The notes under the pieces are model-generated. The model did no database searches, was not told the origin of the DNA, and was given only the letters and a program-made list of their open reading frames with translations. This document shows, in pieces, positions 47,157-56,072 of a stretch of 60,326 nt of DNA (positions are counted from its first letter, which is position 1; each line of letters begins with the position of its first letter). The DNA comes from Oscillatoriaceae cyanobacterium M7585_C2015_266 (GTDB lineage Bacteria > Cyanobacteriota > Cyanobacteriia > Cyanobacteriales > Oscillatoriaceae). Made by a program: the position numbers and the translations under genes. The DNA is taken from contig DVEG01000035.1 of assembly GCA_015295835.1 (NCBI GenBank), positions 1 to 60,326 on the forward strand, given 5' to 3'.

Positions 47157-47465
47157 CCCTTTTGCCAACATGACTTTGACCAAGAAATTTCGCTACAAGC
47201 TACCTTCTAATCGAGGACTTTGAATAGCTAAAACCAAGCTATCGCCAAGTTCAAGCATCGAGGCGTGTTAAAATGGCATCAAGAGATATTCTCTCTGCAT
47301 CGATTCTCCTCGCTCCTGGCTCGTTCCCTAGCACCTCTATCATCTCGATCATAAAATAGTCAGGCTCCCTCCTGGAATAGAAAACCTGTCACAGCCTTGC
47401 TTAAACGCTAGGCTGTAATTTGGTTGGCACTGGGATTGCAAAGTCAAGAGCGTTTCTAAGGATAG
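47157..47465. other. Intergenic region, about 310 bp
   Basis: No gene and no clear motif seen between ntcA and the DUF3084 gene. AAGGAT lies at the very right end, just before the DUF3084 start. Confidence 0.4.
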
Positions 47466-49034
47466 ATGAATACCGCCGCATACGTCCTGATTCTGTCTAT
47501 CTTATTATTGGGCGGCGCGATCGCAACAGCAGGGGATCGCATTGGCACTCGTGTTGGTAAAGCTCGTTTGAGTCTGTTTAACCTCCGCCCTCGCCAAACT
47601 GCCACCCTCGTCACTATCCTAACCGGTGTTTTAATTTCTGCCTCAACTCTGACTATCCTGTTTGCCACCAGTGAATCCTTGCGCAAAGGGCTTTTTGAAT
47701 ACGATCAAACTCAGAAAAAATTGCGAAATGCCCGCAGCGAATTGCAAGAAACTCGCCGTCAACTCGAACAAACTAAATATCAGAAAAGTAAGGTGGAAAA
47801 AGAATTATCCCACGCTAAATCCCAGCAAACTATAGCCCAACAGCGTCTCCTGGAAACTAATCAGTCTCTGCAAACAGTTTTGGCTGAACTAGAAAAACGT
47901 CTCGCTCAACAAGCCCGCACTGAAACTAATCTTAGAGAAACTCAGCAAACACTGGAACGCATTGAAGCTGATTTTCAAGCTAAACGAGCAGAACTGGAAA
48001 AACTGCAAGCCGAACGGCAAGCACTTATCGTAATGCTGGCAGATGGAAAAGCTCAAATTCAACAGCGCGAGCGCGAAATTCAACAGCGCGATCGCCAAAT
48101 TTCCGAGCAAGATCGCGAAATCTCTCTGCAGGAAAAACTCCTCGCTGAACGTAATCAACTCCTCGCTCAACGCGAACAACAACTGAAGCAGCAAGAACAA
48201 CTCCTTGCTGAAAGGGAAAAACAACTCGCTGAACGTGATCAAATTCTTGCTGAACGAGAAAAACAACTTGCCGAACGCGATAAATTACTTTTAAAGCGCG
48301 ACGAACTTCTCGCTGAGCAAGAAACTCGTTTAAAAGAATTGGCTACTCAAAAAGCTTTCATAGAACAAGAAGTCAAATTTCTCGAACGCGATTTACAAAT
48401 TATCAAAGAAGGTACGATCGTACTGCGTCGCAATCAAGTTCTTGCTTCTGGTGTCGTCCGCATCCTTCAACCTACTGCCGCTCGTCAAGCAGTAGACAGA
48501 CTTTTGGAAGAAGCAAATCGCAATGCTCTTAATTTAGTTCGTCCCGGTTTACATAATAATAATCAGCAAATTATAGAAATTCCTCGGGCTGAAGTTGAAC
48601 AGCTCATCAATCAAATTAATGATGGTCAGGATTATGTAATACGGATTTTGTCAGCTGCAAATTATCTGCTCGGAGAAGAAAAAATACAAGTCTTTATCGA
48701 TGCAGCTCAAAATCGCGTTGTTTTTCTCCCAGGAGATGTGGTGGCAACTACTTCTATCGATCCGGCTGTAATGAATGGGCAACAAATTCGAGAGCGAATT
48801 GAATTGCTTCTGGTTGCTTCTTCTTTCCGAGGTCGTCGCGTTGGCATTATTTCTGATACTATACAGATCGCAGATGGTCGTATTGAAACATTGATTCGTT
48901 TTATCCAAATACTTCAACAGCAACCTTACCCAGTAGATGTACAGGCGATCGCCGCTGATGTCACTTATACCGCTGGCCCCTTGAAAATGAATCTGGTTGT
49001 TGTCAAAAATGGTAAAATATTATTTCAAACCTGA
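47466..49034 (+). CDS. DUF3084 protein with a long coiled coil
   Basis: A 522-residue membrane protein of the DUF3084 family. Two N-terminal helices (residues 4-21 and about 45-68) flank a cytoplasmic-type loop GTRVGKARLSLFNLRPRQTA. A coiled coil of about 220 residues follows, rich in Glu, Gln and Arg, with repeats such as LAEREKQLAERDQILAEREK, and a globular C-terminal domain starts near residue 310. The coiled-coil DNA has near-repeats of a 21-24-bp unit. Next to it, 40 bases away, is an RNase H-fold gene, a pairing I recall in cyanobacteria. Function unknown. Confidence 0.8.
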   Translation: MNTAAYVLILSILLLGGAIATAGDRIGTRVGKARLSLFNLRPRQTATLVTILTGVLISASTLTILFATSESLRKGLFEYDQTQKKLRNARSELQETRRQLEQTKYQKSKVEKELSHAKSQQTIAQQRLLETNQSLQTVLAELEKRLAQQARTETNLRETQQTLERIEADFQAKRAELEKLQAERQALIVMLADGKAQIQQREREIQQRDRQISEQDREISLQEKLLAERNQLLAQREQQLKQQEQLLAEREKQLAERDQILAEREKQLAERDKLLLKRDELLAEQETRLKELATQKAFIEQEVKFLERDLQIIKEGTIVLRRNQVLASGVVRILQPTAARQAVDRLLEEANRNALNLVRPGLHNNNQQIIEIPRAEVEQLINQINDGQDYVIRILSAANYLLGEEKIQVFIDAAQNRVVFLPGDVVATTSIDPAVMNGQQIRERIELLLVASSFRGRRVGIISDTIQIADGRIETLIRFIQILQQQPYPVDVQAIAADVTYTAGPLKMNLVVVKNGKILFQT

Positions 49035-49074
49035 TTTTTCTAAAATCTCAAAGAAATAAAAAAATAGCAATACT

Positions 49075-49488
49075 ATGAGCAATTCCACCGATTTTATAAT
49101 AGGTTTTGATCCGGGACGACAAAAGTGCGGTATTGCTGTGATGCGAGCAGATAGACAAGTGGTTTATCACCAAGTGGTGCCCTCAGAAGAAGCGATCGCA
49201 ACTATTCAATCCCTATGTCAAAAATTTCCTATCCACCAGCTAGTTATCGGAGATCAAACTAGCTCCAAAACCTGGAAACAGCAACTCGCATCCGTTTTAA
49301 ATCCTTCCCTGTCTCTGATAATGGTAGATGAACGCTACAGCACTTTGGAGGCACGCGATCGCTATTGGCAAATGTATCCTCCCAAAGGATTATTGCGTTT
49401 CCTTCCTAAAGGAATGCGACAACCCCCCCGCCCCATTGACGATATTGTAGCAATTGTTTTAATTGAAAGATATTTAGCTAAAAAATAA
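49075..49488 (+). CDS. RuvC/YqgF-like RNase H-fold protein
   Basis: A 137-residue protein with the RNase H-type first strand IIGFDPGRQKCGIAVM (catalytic Asp at 11), a central LVIGDQTSSKT, an Glu-containing VDERYSTLEARDRY and a final RPIDDIVAIVLIERYL whose acidic pair could complete the site. This matches the YqgF/Holliday junction resolvase-like family, though it is not the canonical RuvX sequence. Likely a structure-specific nuclease or RNA-processing enzyme. It follows the DUF3084 gene by 40 bases. Confidence 0.75.
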   Translation: MSNSTDFIIGFDPGRQKCGIAVMRADRQVVYHQVVPSEEAIATIQSLCQKFPIHQLVIGDQTSSKTWKQQLASVLNPSLSLIMVDERYSTLEARDRYWQMYPPKGLLRFLPKGMRQPPRPIDDIVAIVLIERYLAKK

Positions 49489-49536
49489 CGCCTTCATAGG
49501 CATTACTATATTTCTTATCTACCCCTCCTAAACTTA

Positions 49537-50211
49537 TCATATAAGTAGTAGAGCAAACAAACCACACAAAGCAATACCATCAAATACTCCGGCACCACCA
49601 ATGCTTAAAATTCCAGGAGTCATACTTTCTATTTCCGGTAAGTGCAGAAGATCAGCCCCAATTAGAGTGCCCAAAACTCCCCCTGCAAAAGCAACTGGAG
49701 AAGCATTAATTCCTCCTGTCAATAAAAAAGCACTCATAGCCGCCGTCAAGGGTGCTACTAAAGCATTCATCTGAATACCAATTCCTGGTACAATTTGAGC
49801 AGAATAGTAACTTACTACAGTTACGAGCGCAGTTACAGCCAGAATTTGTAAAGGGTTAGCTCTACTAAACTGGTATAGAGCCAATAGCGTAGGAATAAAA
49901 CCGCCCCCTACATTCAAAGCTACAATCGTTTTCTGCTCGATTTTACGCAGAGGAATACCCCAGAAAAAACGAGTACTCCATAACTCCAGCCAGTCGGGAA
50001 CAAGTTCTACTTTTGACACCCGCTCATAAAGAGGTACATTGATTGTACTACCAATAATAATCAAAATCAGTATTAGAAGAGAAGTCTCAGGGGCAAACCC
50101 CAACTTGCTAACAGCTACACGCACTGCTTCAATAGTGATAACCAACCATAAAAACGGGAAAGTCAAAACCAAAACCAGAAACAACAGTAAAGTTACAGGT
50201 AGATATATCAT
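49537..50211 (-). CDS. DUF1614 membrane protein
   Basis: A 224-residue membrane protein with about seven hydrophobic segments, including LLILILIIIGSTINVPLYER and a C-terminal GGAGVFDGIALCGLFALLL. This matches the DUF1614 family found in archaea and cyanobacteria. IVALNVGGGFIPTLLALYQF is the characteristic mid-protein block. Function unknown. It is the last clearly intact gene before the decayed region. Confidence 0.8.
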   Translation of the reverse strand: MIYLPVTLLLFLVLVLTFPFLWLVITIEAVRVAVSKLGFAPETSLLILILIIIGSTINVPLYERVSKVELVPDWLELWSTRFFWGIPLRKIEQKTIVALNVGGGFIPTLLALYQFSRANPLQILAVTALVTVVSYYSAQIVPGIGIQMNALVAPLTAAMSAFLLTGGINASPVAFAGGVLGTLIGADLLHLPEIESMTPGILSIGGAGVFDGIALCGLFALLLI

Positions 50212-50234
50212 TTACGCTTTTAAAAACCCCCTTC

Positions 50235-50890
50235 TCACTCATACAACTTTTTTATTTTTTGCCACCCCTTCATCAAAGCATTGTTTTCTTCAAAATACTC
50301 AGCTAAAGCTTGATTATATGTTTCTACAAAAGTTTGCTGAGCTTCTTCAGACATATCTACTTTCATTCAGCGGCAATTTGATCTATTCCTTCTAGCTTCC
50401 CCTTATTCATACTAGGAATCTGCATTTCTGTAGTTGCCACTTCCTCCCAGCAGCTTGCAGCAGTAAAAATCTCTCCCAACTCTCCCAAATTATTAGCATG
50501 CACTTCTACAACAAGTAAAAATTCTCCTGCCTATACTCTAGTTTGATAAATAGCTGCTCTTTCCTAAGGATAGAGTGCGCCACTTGTATCTTTACATCTT
50601 TCCTTGTCATAAAACCTGTGATTCTTGCTTCTGTCTGAAAGTTGCGTCTAATGATAGAAGTTTGTTCTTTGGGTAACCCCTATCCAGCAGGCGACAGCAT
50701 CTTGTAATTTCTGTTCACTCTTGAAAGTAGCAGAAACATATTTTACTGTGGTTTCTAGAAATGTAGAAGCATATTTAGCATATTTTTTTGATTGTAACTT
50801 TACATTCCTAACTCTACAGGTAAAGTGTAAGTTAGTCAAGGGGGCATCCTTGTTTTGCAGCCTTATGCAAAAGTTGTAAGCCATCAAATG
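50235..50890 (-). pseudogene. Decayed gene resembling a stress-protein/ChaB fusion
   Basis: On the minus strand, three pieces in different frames follow one another. Right piece (50648-50887): contains KYVSATFKSEQKLQDAVACW. Middle piece (about 50371-50570): AGEFLLVVEVHANN and CWEEVATTEMQIP, interrupted by a TAG. Left piece (50235-50366): MKVDMSEEAQQTFVETYNQA ending WQKIKKLYE, which looks like the C-terminal half of a ChaB-family protein. The first parts recall the general-stress-protein domain that I remember fused to ChaB in cyanobacteria. Stops and frameshifts between them mean it cannot be expressed as one protein; the 43-residue ChaB-like piece could be. Confidence 0.45.
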
Positions 50891-51405
50891 TACCTATTGC
50901 CCAGAAATGCCCTATAGCTAAACTTTAGGTTAAAATTCTAGGTGCTAAATCGAATATACCTAACCAATGCCGAGTTTGCCCACCTATTCCGGATACTGCT
51001 AAATGCACTTTGTGGCTCGCAATAAAAAAGAGCCAGTATAATGCCCATAACGCCCAATACACCCCAGATGGTTGCTTTATCTGATAAGTTGTATGGTAAC
51101 CGCCCCATCCAGTATCAGTAGATTTCCTTTAGGTTGAGCCTTAGAAGCCGTAAACTTCAAGTCAAGCTGTTTTTATGGTATCCTTTCTATACCAATTTGT
51201 ATTTGATTTATCCCCTTGATGCTTCCAAGAAGTCGCTACAGAGCGTGCTACACTAAGGAAGATAGTGAAAATCGCTCTCCAGGTGCGGAGAAAGAATCAC
51301 TGGGGCTCCCGAAGATTTTGTGGTGAATGGTATCCCCAACATAACAAGCCACTATACCTGATAGTATACTAGACTACTTTTATCGTCATTAATTTTAAAT
51401 TTACA
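50891..51405. other. Non-coding region with a helicase gene fragment
   Basis: No intact gene. The only recognisable item is the degenerate copy of the PLD-helicase at 51150-51215. Confidence 0.5.
51150..51215 (+). pseudogene. Degenerate fragment of the PLD/SNF2 helicase gene
   Basis: Reads KLQVKLFLWYPFYTNLYLIY, matching KLQVKLFLRYPLHAKLYLIY in the helicase gene at about 56886-56945. Nucleotide identity is high over about 60 bases and fades outside. The catalytic His and Lys of the PLD motif are lost in this copy. Confidence 0.7.
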
Positions 51406-52430
51406 ATGAATCTGTTAACAAAATTTAAACAAGTTTCGGTTGTATTAAATCGTTTTCTAGTAAAAAAACTAAGTGAAAATGAACTCACATTCCATGAGTA
51501 TCAGTGCCAATTTACTCAGCCACTACAACAAGGTGATTAGCAACGAGCGATTTCAAGTATTTGTTACAAATTGGGAGTAACCGCTGTTCGATTAGGCAGT
51601 CGAATCATTACTAGGGAAGAAGTTAGTAGCTACTCAGTAGATTGTGCCAACGCAAAAGGCAGACGCTTATAAAGCTCTAAATGTCGCTTTGGGAGTCTTG
51701 TATAAAGCTGGTTGGCAACCTGTATGCTTAGCATTGAATGAGCCTGAAGTTGCTGAACTGATTATTGGTTTTGATACAGGCACAAATCGGCAACTGTATT
51801 ATGGTACTTCTGCATTTGCTGTGCTGGCGGATGGATAAAGCTTGGGTTGGGAGTTGCCAGATGTTCAAAGAGGAGAAACCTTTTCTGGAAAAGCAATTTG
51901 GCAAATAGTATCTAAGTTAGTTCTCAAATTTTATCAGAGGTATAATCGCTTGCCTAAAAAGCTACTTTTGATGAGAGATGGATTAGTTCAGAAAGGAGAA
52001 TTTCAGCAAACTATAGAAGAGCTAAAAAAGAAAAATATAGCTGTAGATGTTGTAGGAGTTCGTAAAAGTGGCGCAGGCAAATGGGACATGAGAATCATTA
52101 AAATGGGAAAATAGCTTATTGTGATGCCGAAAAGGTACTGTTATTTTTACTCCAAAAGAGAAGTCATTCACTTTGGTTACAAGCCAGCCAATTAAAAACA
52201 TCGGGAGTGCAATATCTCTGCGAGTAGTGCACGAGTATGGTAATACTCCCCTAGAGTTGTTAGCTTTACAAAGCTATTATCTAACTCTACTGCTCCCTGC
52301 AAGCGGGTTTCAGTATTGTCGGTTACCTTGGGTATTACACATTGCTGACAGAAGCAGTAAAGAATTTCAACGGATAGGGCAGATTAGTATTTGGCAAAAT
52401 ATCAGCCGTGAAAAATTGTTTGCTGTCTGA
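51406..52430 (+). pseudogene. Decayed prokaryotic Argonaute (long-A type) gene
   Basis: Pieces read in order as a cyanobacterial Argonaute. N-terminus 51406-51540: MNLLTKFKQVSVVLNRFLVK, then an in-frame TAG, then AISSICYKLGVTAVRLGSRI in the same frame. After about 51635 the frame changes and the text jumps to PTQKADAYKALNVALG, then LIIGFDTGTNRQLYYGTSAF, a TAA at 51836, ELPDVQRGETFSG, LLLMRDGLVQ, and RVVHEYGNTPLELLALQSYY with WVLHIADRSSKEF to a stop at 52430. Two one-base losses in A-runs near 52110 and 52130 shift the frame. The catalytic tetrad D-E-D-D is still readable. The PAZ, MID and linker regions, some 450 codons, are deleted. It resembles the Synechococcus elongatus Argonaute as I recall it. 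Confidence 0.85.
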
Positions 52431-52777
52431 AATTGGTAAGATAACAAATCACTGAACGCGATCGCATGCTAAACTATTTTTAGCATCCAGAATCTATGAC
52501 GACAGATGATTTTAACCGGTGAGTTGCTTCGTGATGGTGTGCATAGGCTTTATAATCATCGTGGATAAAAATTTAAGCGGAAACAGGTGATCAGGAAGTA
52601 AGCGTATTGCAAGGTGAAACGCTGATTATCTCACTAGAATTTGGACGGCATCACTGCTGCCCAGATTCTCCAGGGGAAAAGCGGTGATGTTCTGCAGCAA
52701 GGACAAAATTATCTCAATGTTTTCTGTTTGTAGCTTATAGATTTAACAGAGCGATCGCGTTGATTTTTCAATTTCCC
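52431..52777. other. Non-coding region, about 350 bp
   Basis: Between the Argonaute relic and the integrase relic. No gene recognised; a short open stretch near 52640-52730 (DGITAAQILQGKSGDV) may be another remnant but I cannot assign it. Confidence 0.4.
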
Positions 52778-53215
52778 TTACTCATCCAATGGACTCCTCA
52801 CCCCATAATCTCCCCGGTTAAGAACGTGCGTGTAGATCATTGTTTTTTTGACATCCTTGTTACCGAGTAATTTCTGTATCGTGCGCATGTCATAGCCATT
52901 TTGCAGCAAGTGAGTTGCGAAGCTGTGGCCAAGAGTATGACAGCTGGCTTTTTTGTTAATTCCTACCTGCCTGATTGCTGCCTTGACTGCCTTTTGAATC
53001 ACACTTTCATCCAAGTAATGACGACGGATAACACCACTGCACGGTAGAGGAAGGCTTCCACTTCAGATGCCCCATATCCTTGGGGTGGCGTTTGTTATGG
53101 AAAAGGATATAACGGCGAATCCTGGCCACATAGCTTTGCTCAGTGCGATCGCTGTAGTGTTTGAGTCCGCATCTCGTATCTAGTCAAGGAGCTTGCGTTT
53201 CGGCCGGAGGTGGCG
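52778..53215 (-). pseudogene. Decayed integron-type tyrosine recombinase (IntI-like)
   Basis: On the minus strand the N-terminal part reads RPKRKLLD, an in-frame TAG, IRDA, then after a frameshift LKHYSDRTEQSYVARIRRYI and LFHNKRHPKDMG, another frameshift, and [11 protein letters not shown]: the start of integron or phage-type integrases. The middle is deleted. The C-terminal part (52778-53014 and slightly upstream) reads [40 protein letters not shown], and [18 protein letters not shown]. The catalytic Tyr is kept but the second catalytic Arg (HTLRH) has become Gly. RRHYLDE and NRGxxGVRSPLD are integron-integrase features. Inactive. Confidence 0.8.
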
Positions 53216-53547
53216 GTTCCATATCAAAACTGGCTGTACCCCCTTAAGTTTAGCACTCAAAGCTTTCCTGTGACTGACTTTCAGCCTTTCTAAGGAAGAG
53301 TGCATATCTACACCTGCTTCTTTAGGAGCCAAAAAGCTTATCCAGCAAAGCTTTTGCCGCCATTTTTATAGAGTGACTGCGAGTAAGGGTACTATTCGCC
53401 GCCTAATTAGTAGTTATGCCAAATAGCGAGAAGTCCGCTTATGTTATTTGTCGGCGCCCCAGGCTAGCTAAGCAAAGATAGTTGGCTGCGTTGTTAAGTT
53501 CATAGAGATGAACAGCGCGAAATGCAACAAATTATTAAGCAAGCGGG
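53216..53547. other. Region between integrase relic and attC-like site
   Basis: In an integron this position would hold attI and the first cassette. A GTTAAGT at 53493-53499 matches the GTTRRRY core used in attI/attC sites, but one heptamer is weak evidence. No intact gene. Confidence 0.35.
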
Positions 53548-53640
53548 GCATAACACATCATTGGAGCCGACGCCAACAAAGGTGTGAGACTTTAGTGAAA
53601 AGCAAAATCTCTCTGCTGCCGCTCAATTCAGCCGTTAGGA
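53548..53640 (+). other. attC-like integron recombination site (decayed)
   Basis: The left half GCATAAC...TTGGAGCCGACGCC (53548-53574) and the right half GCTGCCGCTCAATTCAGC then GTTAGGA (53614-53640) are partly complementary. The right half read backwards gives CCTAACGGCTGAATTGAGCG. The left copy has TTGGAGC against TTGAGC on the right: one extra base, like the extrahelical base of L boxes. R'' is GCATAAC and R' GTTAGGA, close to RYYYAAC and GTTRRRY. The site lies on the side and orientation expected from the integrase relic. Confidence 0.6.
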
Positions 53641-53693
53641 AGAAATTGACTTTTTACACCTTCACCCTTATGCTTATGTCAGAAAATTCCTAA

Positions 53694-54685
53694 CGTAACT
53701 CTGCTTTCAATGCTGCTGCGAGTTCAAAAGTTTACCACCCTCAACTGGATGATATCGCCAAATACACACCAGAAAAGTTAAGGCATCTGGACAGGGGTGG
53801 TATACGTAATGGTCCGGGGCGAACTGAAGCGCAAGCTCAACAAATGTTGGACAAAATTCCACCCTCTCAAAGGGCAGGAGTTGATGGCCAATCTGCAGCT
53901 GCTAAAGTCAAAGAATATTTAGCTGATAAGGATGCTAGTCATATAATACCACACAGTAAAGGTGGCTCAAGTCATCCAGACAATATCAAATGGGAAAGTA
54001 AAACTGCTAATTGTGCTCGTGGCGAACAATACATGACACGCCAAGAGCAAAGACAACTCGATATCAAAGCACAAATTGATAATCTACGTGGAGCATTAAA
54101 AGCTGGTATCGAAGCTGCATCCAAAGGGGCGTTAATTGGTGCAGTAACGACGGTTCCTTTCTCTCTGCTCAGAAATGCGTTGCGAGTTGTACGAGGGGAA
54201 TGTCGGCTCAAGACGCTGCTCTGGAAACTATAAAAGAAACCGCTAATGGTGCGGGAATGGGAGCGGCGACAGCGTTCACAGTTACAACGGTTGCAGCCGC
54301 TTGTCCTCCTGTTGCCTTGGCACTAACAGCTATGTCGCCAGTTTTACTCGCTGCTGGTGGTACTGGAATGATCTATGAGTTTTTCAAGATTCTTGATGAC
54401 CACAAGCAACAAGTTAAAGAGTATTATGCATCTCTGACGCAGAGAGAGCTGCAATATCTCCAGGATATTGAGAATAAACTTCTATATGAACACTCTAAGA
54501 ATTTAGAGTTTCTGAATGAGTCTAAAGCATTAAATGCTGAGATTACGCAAAGACCTATCGAGTCTGGTGTGGAAGGTGCATTAAAGCGATATCTCGAGTC
54601 TGCTGCAATTGCTGAATCGTTGGGAGCTACACCAATCGGTAACAAACTGTTGCCCGTTTTCCAGAAATCTTTGCCCTCAGCTTAA
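53694..54685 (+). pseudogene. HNH-domain and membrane-segment gene broken by a frameshift
   Basis: The first frame (open from 53694, first ATG 53844) contains ASHIIPHSKGGSSHPDNIKW and ESKTANCARGEQYMTRQEQ, an HNH-nuclease-like pattern, and continues to VVRGE at 54199. The second frame (ATG 54200) continues the protein: MSAQDAALETIKETANGAGM, a hydrophobic pair (TAFTVTTVAAACPPVALALT and PVLLAAGGTGMIYEFFKI), then a helical charged tail. Restoring one A at about 54199 would make one protein of roughly 330 residues. No ATG precedes 53844, so the N-terminus may also be lost. Lies just after the attC-like site, so it may be a former cassette. Function unknown; a toxin or defence effector is possible. 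Confidence 0.6.
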
Positions 54686-54716
54686 CAATTTCAAATTTCA
54701 GAATTGGTGAATACTT

Positions 54717-55241
54717 ATGTTTTTTCTGCTTCCTTTAGTCGGTGTAGCGGTGGGTGCTACAGTTGCTGCCCTTATTAATGATGCTAGCAGTGAAAAAGAT
54801 AGACAAGCAGCAGAGCATCATAGAAAAGTTGCTAATGATCTCACTAGCAAATACTCGAATCTAGAGAAAAGGTATAACAAATATGTTGATAAAAGCAAGA
54901 GTCAAATCGATGAGTTGACTAAGCAGCACGCTTTAGATGAAGCAGAGAAAGATATTCTGCGCTTAGCTCTCAGATTGCAGCAGAGCTTGTATATGCTTAT
55001 GTGGGACATAGATAACAATCCTACGTATGAGGCTTTGATAAAATTTAAACAAGCTGTTGAGGCAACTAACAAAGTTTTAGAAGAGTTGCGTGAAGAGACA
55101 ATTCAAATTCCAAATAAATATTTTTCTCGCCACCTGACAAGAGTTAAGATAAGTGAAAAAATTGCTGAAACAAAGCGAAAGAAAATTAAGAGTAGCAGCG
55201 CAACTATTCTGGTGCAGCGGATTGACCACTTTTCCACGTAG
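54717..55241 (+). CDS. Hypothetical protein with glycine-rich N-terminal membrane segment and coiled coil
   Basis: A 174-residue protein. The first 20 residues (FFLLPLVGVAVGATVAALI) are a glycine-zipper-like hydrophobic segment. The rest is charged and helical, with SKYSNLEKRYNKYVDKSKSQ and EKDILRLALRLQQSLYMLMW. It lies 31 bases after the broken HNH gene and may be its partner. The last 13 residues read into DNA antisense to another decayed gene, so the natural C-terminus may have been altered. I do not recognise a family. Confidence 0.5.
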   Translation: MFFLLPLVGVAVGATVAALINDASSEKDRQAAEHHRKVANDLTSKYSNLEKRYNKYVDKSKSQIDELTKQHALDEAEKDILRLALRLQQSLYMLMWDIDNNPTYEALIKFKQAVEATNKVLEELREETIQIPNKYFSRHLTRVKISEKIAETKRKKIKSSSATILVQRIDHFST

Positions 55242-55675
55242 AGAAAATGCGATTGAAATCTTCCTGTGCCGTCACCCGTCGCTCAAGTGTAGCAATCCGC
55301 TGCTGTTGTTTATCGAACTTGCGATCGCACACCTGCGCACACCTGAATCAACGACAACAGATCACGTGCTGAGGCTGAGCTGCTTACCCTCGAAGCTCAC
55401 GTGTGTTGCGGTTAAGGGCTTCTCGCGTTTCTAGTAGCGACTGGTGGCTCACCGGCATATTCCGCAAATTGCAGCTTTTGGAAAATTTCATGGGTGAGCT
55501 GCAACAGTGCCTCTTCATAAGTACACCCCCTCAAGCTATCCACAAATTTGCCAAACAAGCTCCGACTAGCACGATAGGCAGTCAAAGACTTATTCGTGTG
55601 AATGCCATTCACCAGATCAATCAGCAATTGGTCATGGATGAGGGGAACCCGCTGTTGGACATTAGAAAGGCTCAT
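55204..55675 (-). pseudogene. Decayed gene of unknown family
   Basis: The start ATG 55675 gives MSLSNVQQRVPLIHDQLLID and LVNGIHTNKSLTAYRASRSL, then RGCTYEEALLQLTHEIF, then the frame breaks near 55412. Later pieces in other frames read REALNRNTRELRG and RKFDKQQQRIATLERRVTAQ, with FNRIFSTWKSGQSAAPE and a TAG at 55204. The pieces form one helical protein when joined, with at least two frame breaks and probably a deletion after LFGKFVDSL. No family assigned; I have a vague resemblance in memory to diguanylate-cyclase-regulator-like proteins, not usable as evidence. Confidence 0.5.
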
Positions 55676-56021
55676 AACACTGATGAACTTGGCAGAAATT
55701 GTCCTACCCACTCTAGATAGCTTGGAATTTCTTTCAGAATATTTTGAGTATTAGCCTTAAGCTCATTAAGTTGCCGCATCTCTTCTTCCTTTTCATAATA
55801 TTAATTAAATTCTGTATAACAAAATCTTTAGTTTATTTTTGGGCATTCTCTTCCTCTTTTAAAATACGATTAACATCTGTTTTTGCCTTGTTTTTTAATA
55901 TATTAACCTCATATTCAATATATTTCTTGATATTATTTTTGTATTCCTCAATGAGATTTATAAGCTTGACTGATTTTTCGACTACCTCAATATCTTGATT
56001 CAGTTGCTTGACTTCTTTCAT
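55676..56021 (-). pseudogene. Broken helical (coiled-coil) gene upstream of the previous one
   Basis: ATG 56021 has a good AGGGG site and gives a 62-residue piece MKEVKQLNQDIEVVEKSVKL to ILKEEENAQK and a TAA at 55833. The text continues in the same frame as TKDFVIQNLINI and then, one frame over, as YEKEEEMRQLNELKANTQNI and IPSYLEWVGQFLPSSSVL, ending in an ATGA overlap with the next gene's start. Restoring one stop and one frame would give about 115 residues. The ATGA coupling suggests the two were an operon. Function unknown. Confidence 0.5.
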
Positions 56022-56072
56022 GAATGACCCCTGTGCAAAACTGGCGAAATTATAAGCATAGAGCATAAAACC

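Noticed and set aside
54180-54205. Programmed -1 frameshift in the HNH gene
   Set aside because: The zero-frame codons CGA GGG GAA do not give a proper X-XXY-YYZ slippery heptamer; with many other lesions nearby, a lost base is simpler.
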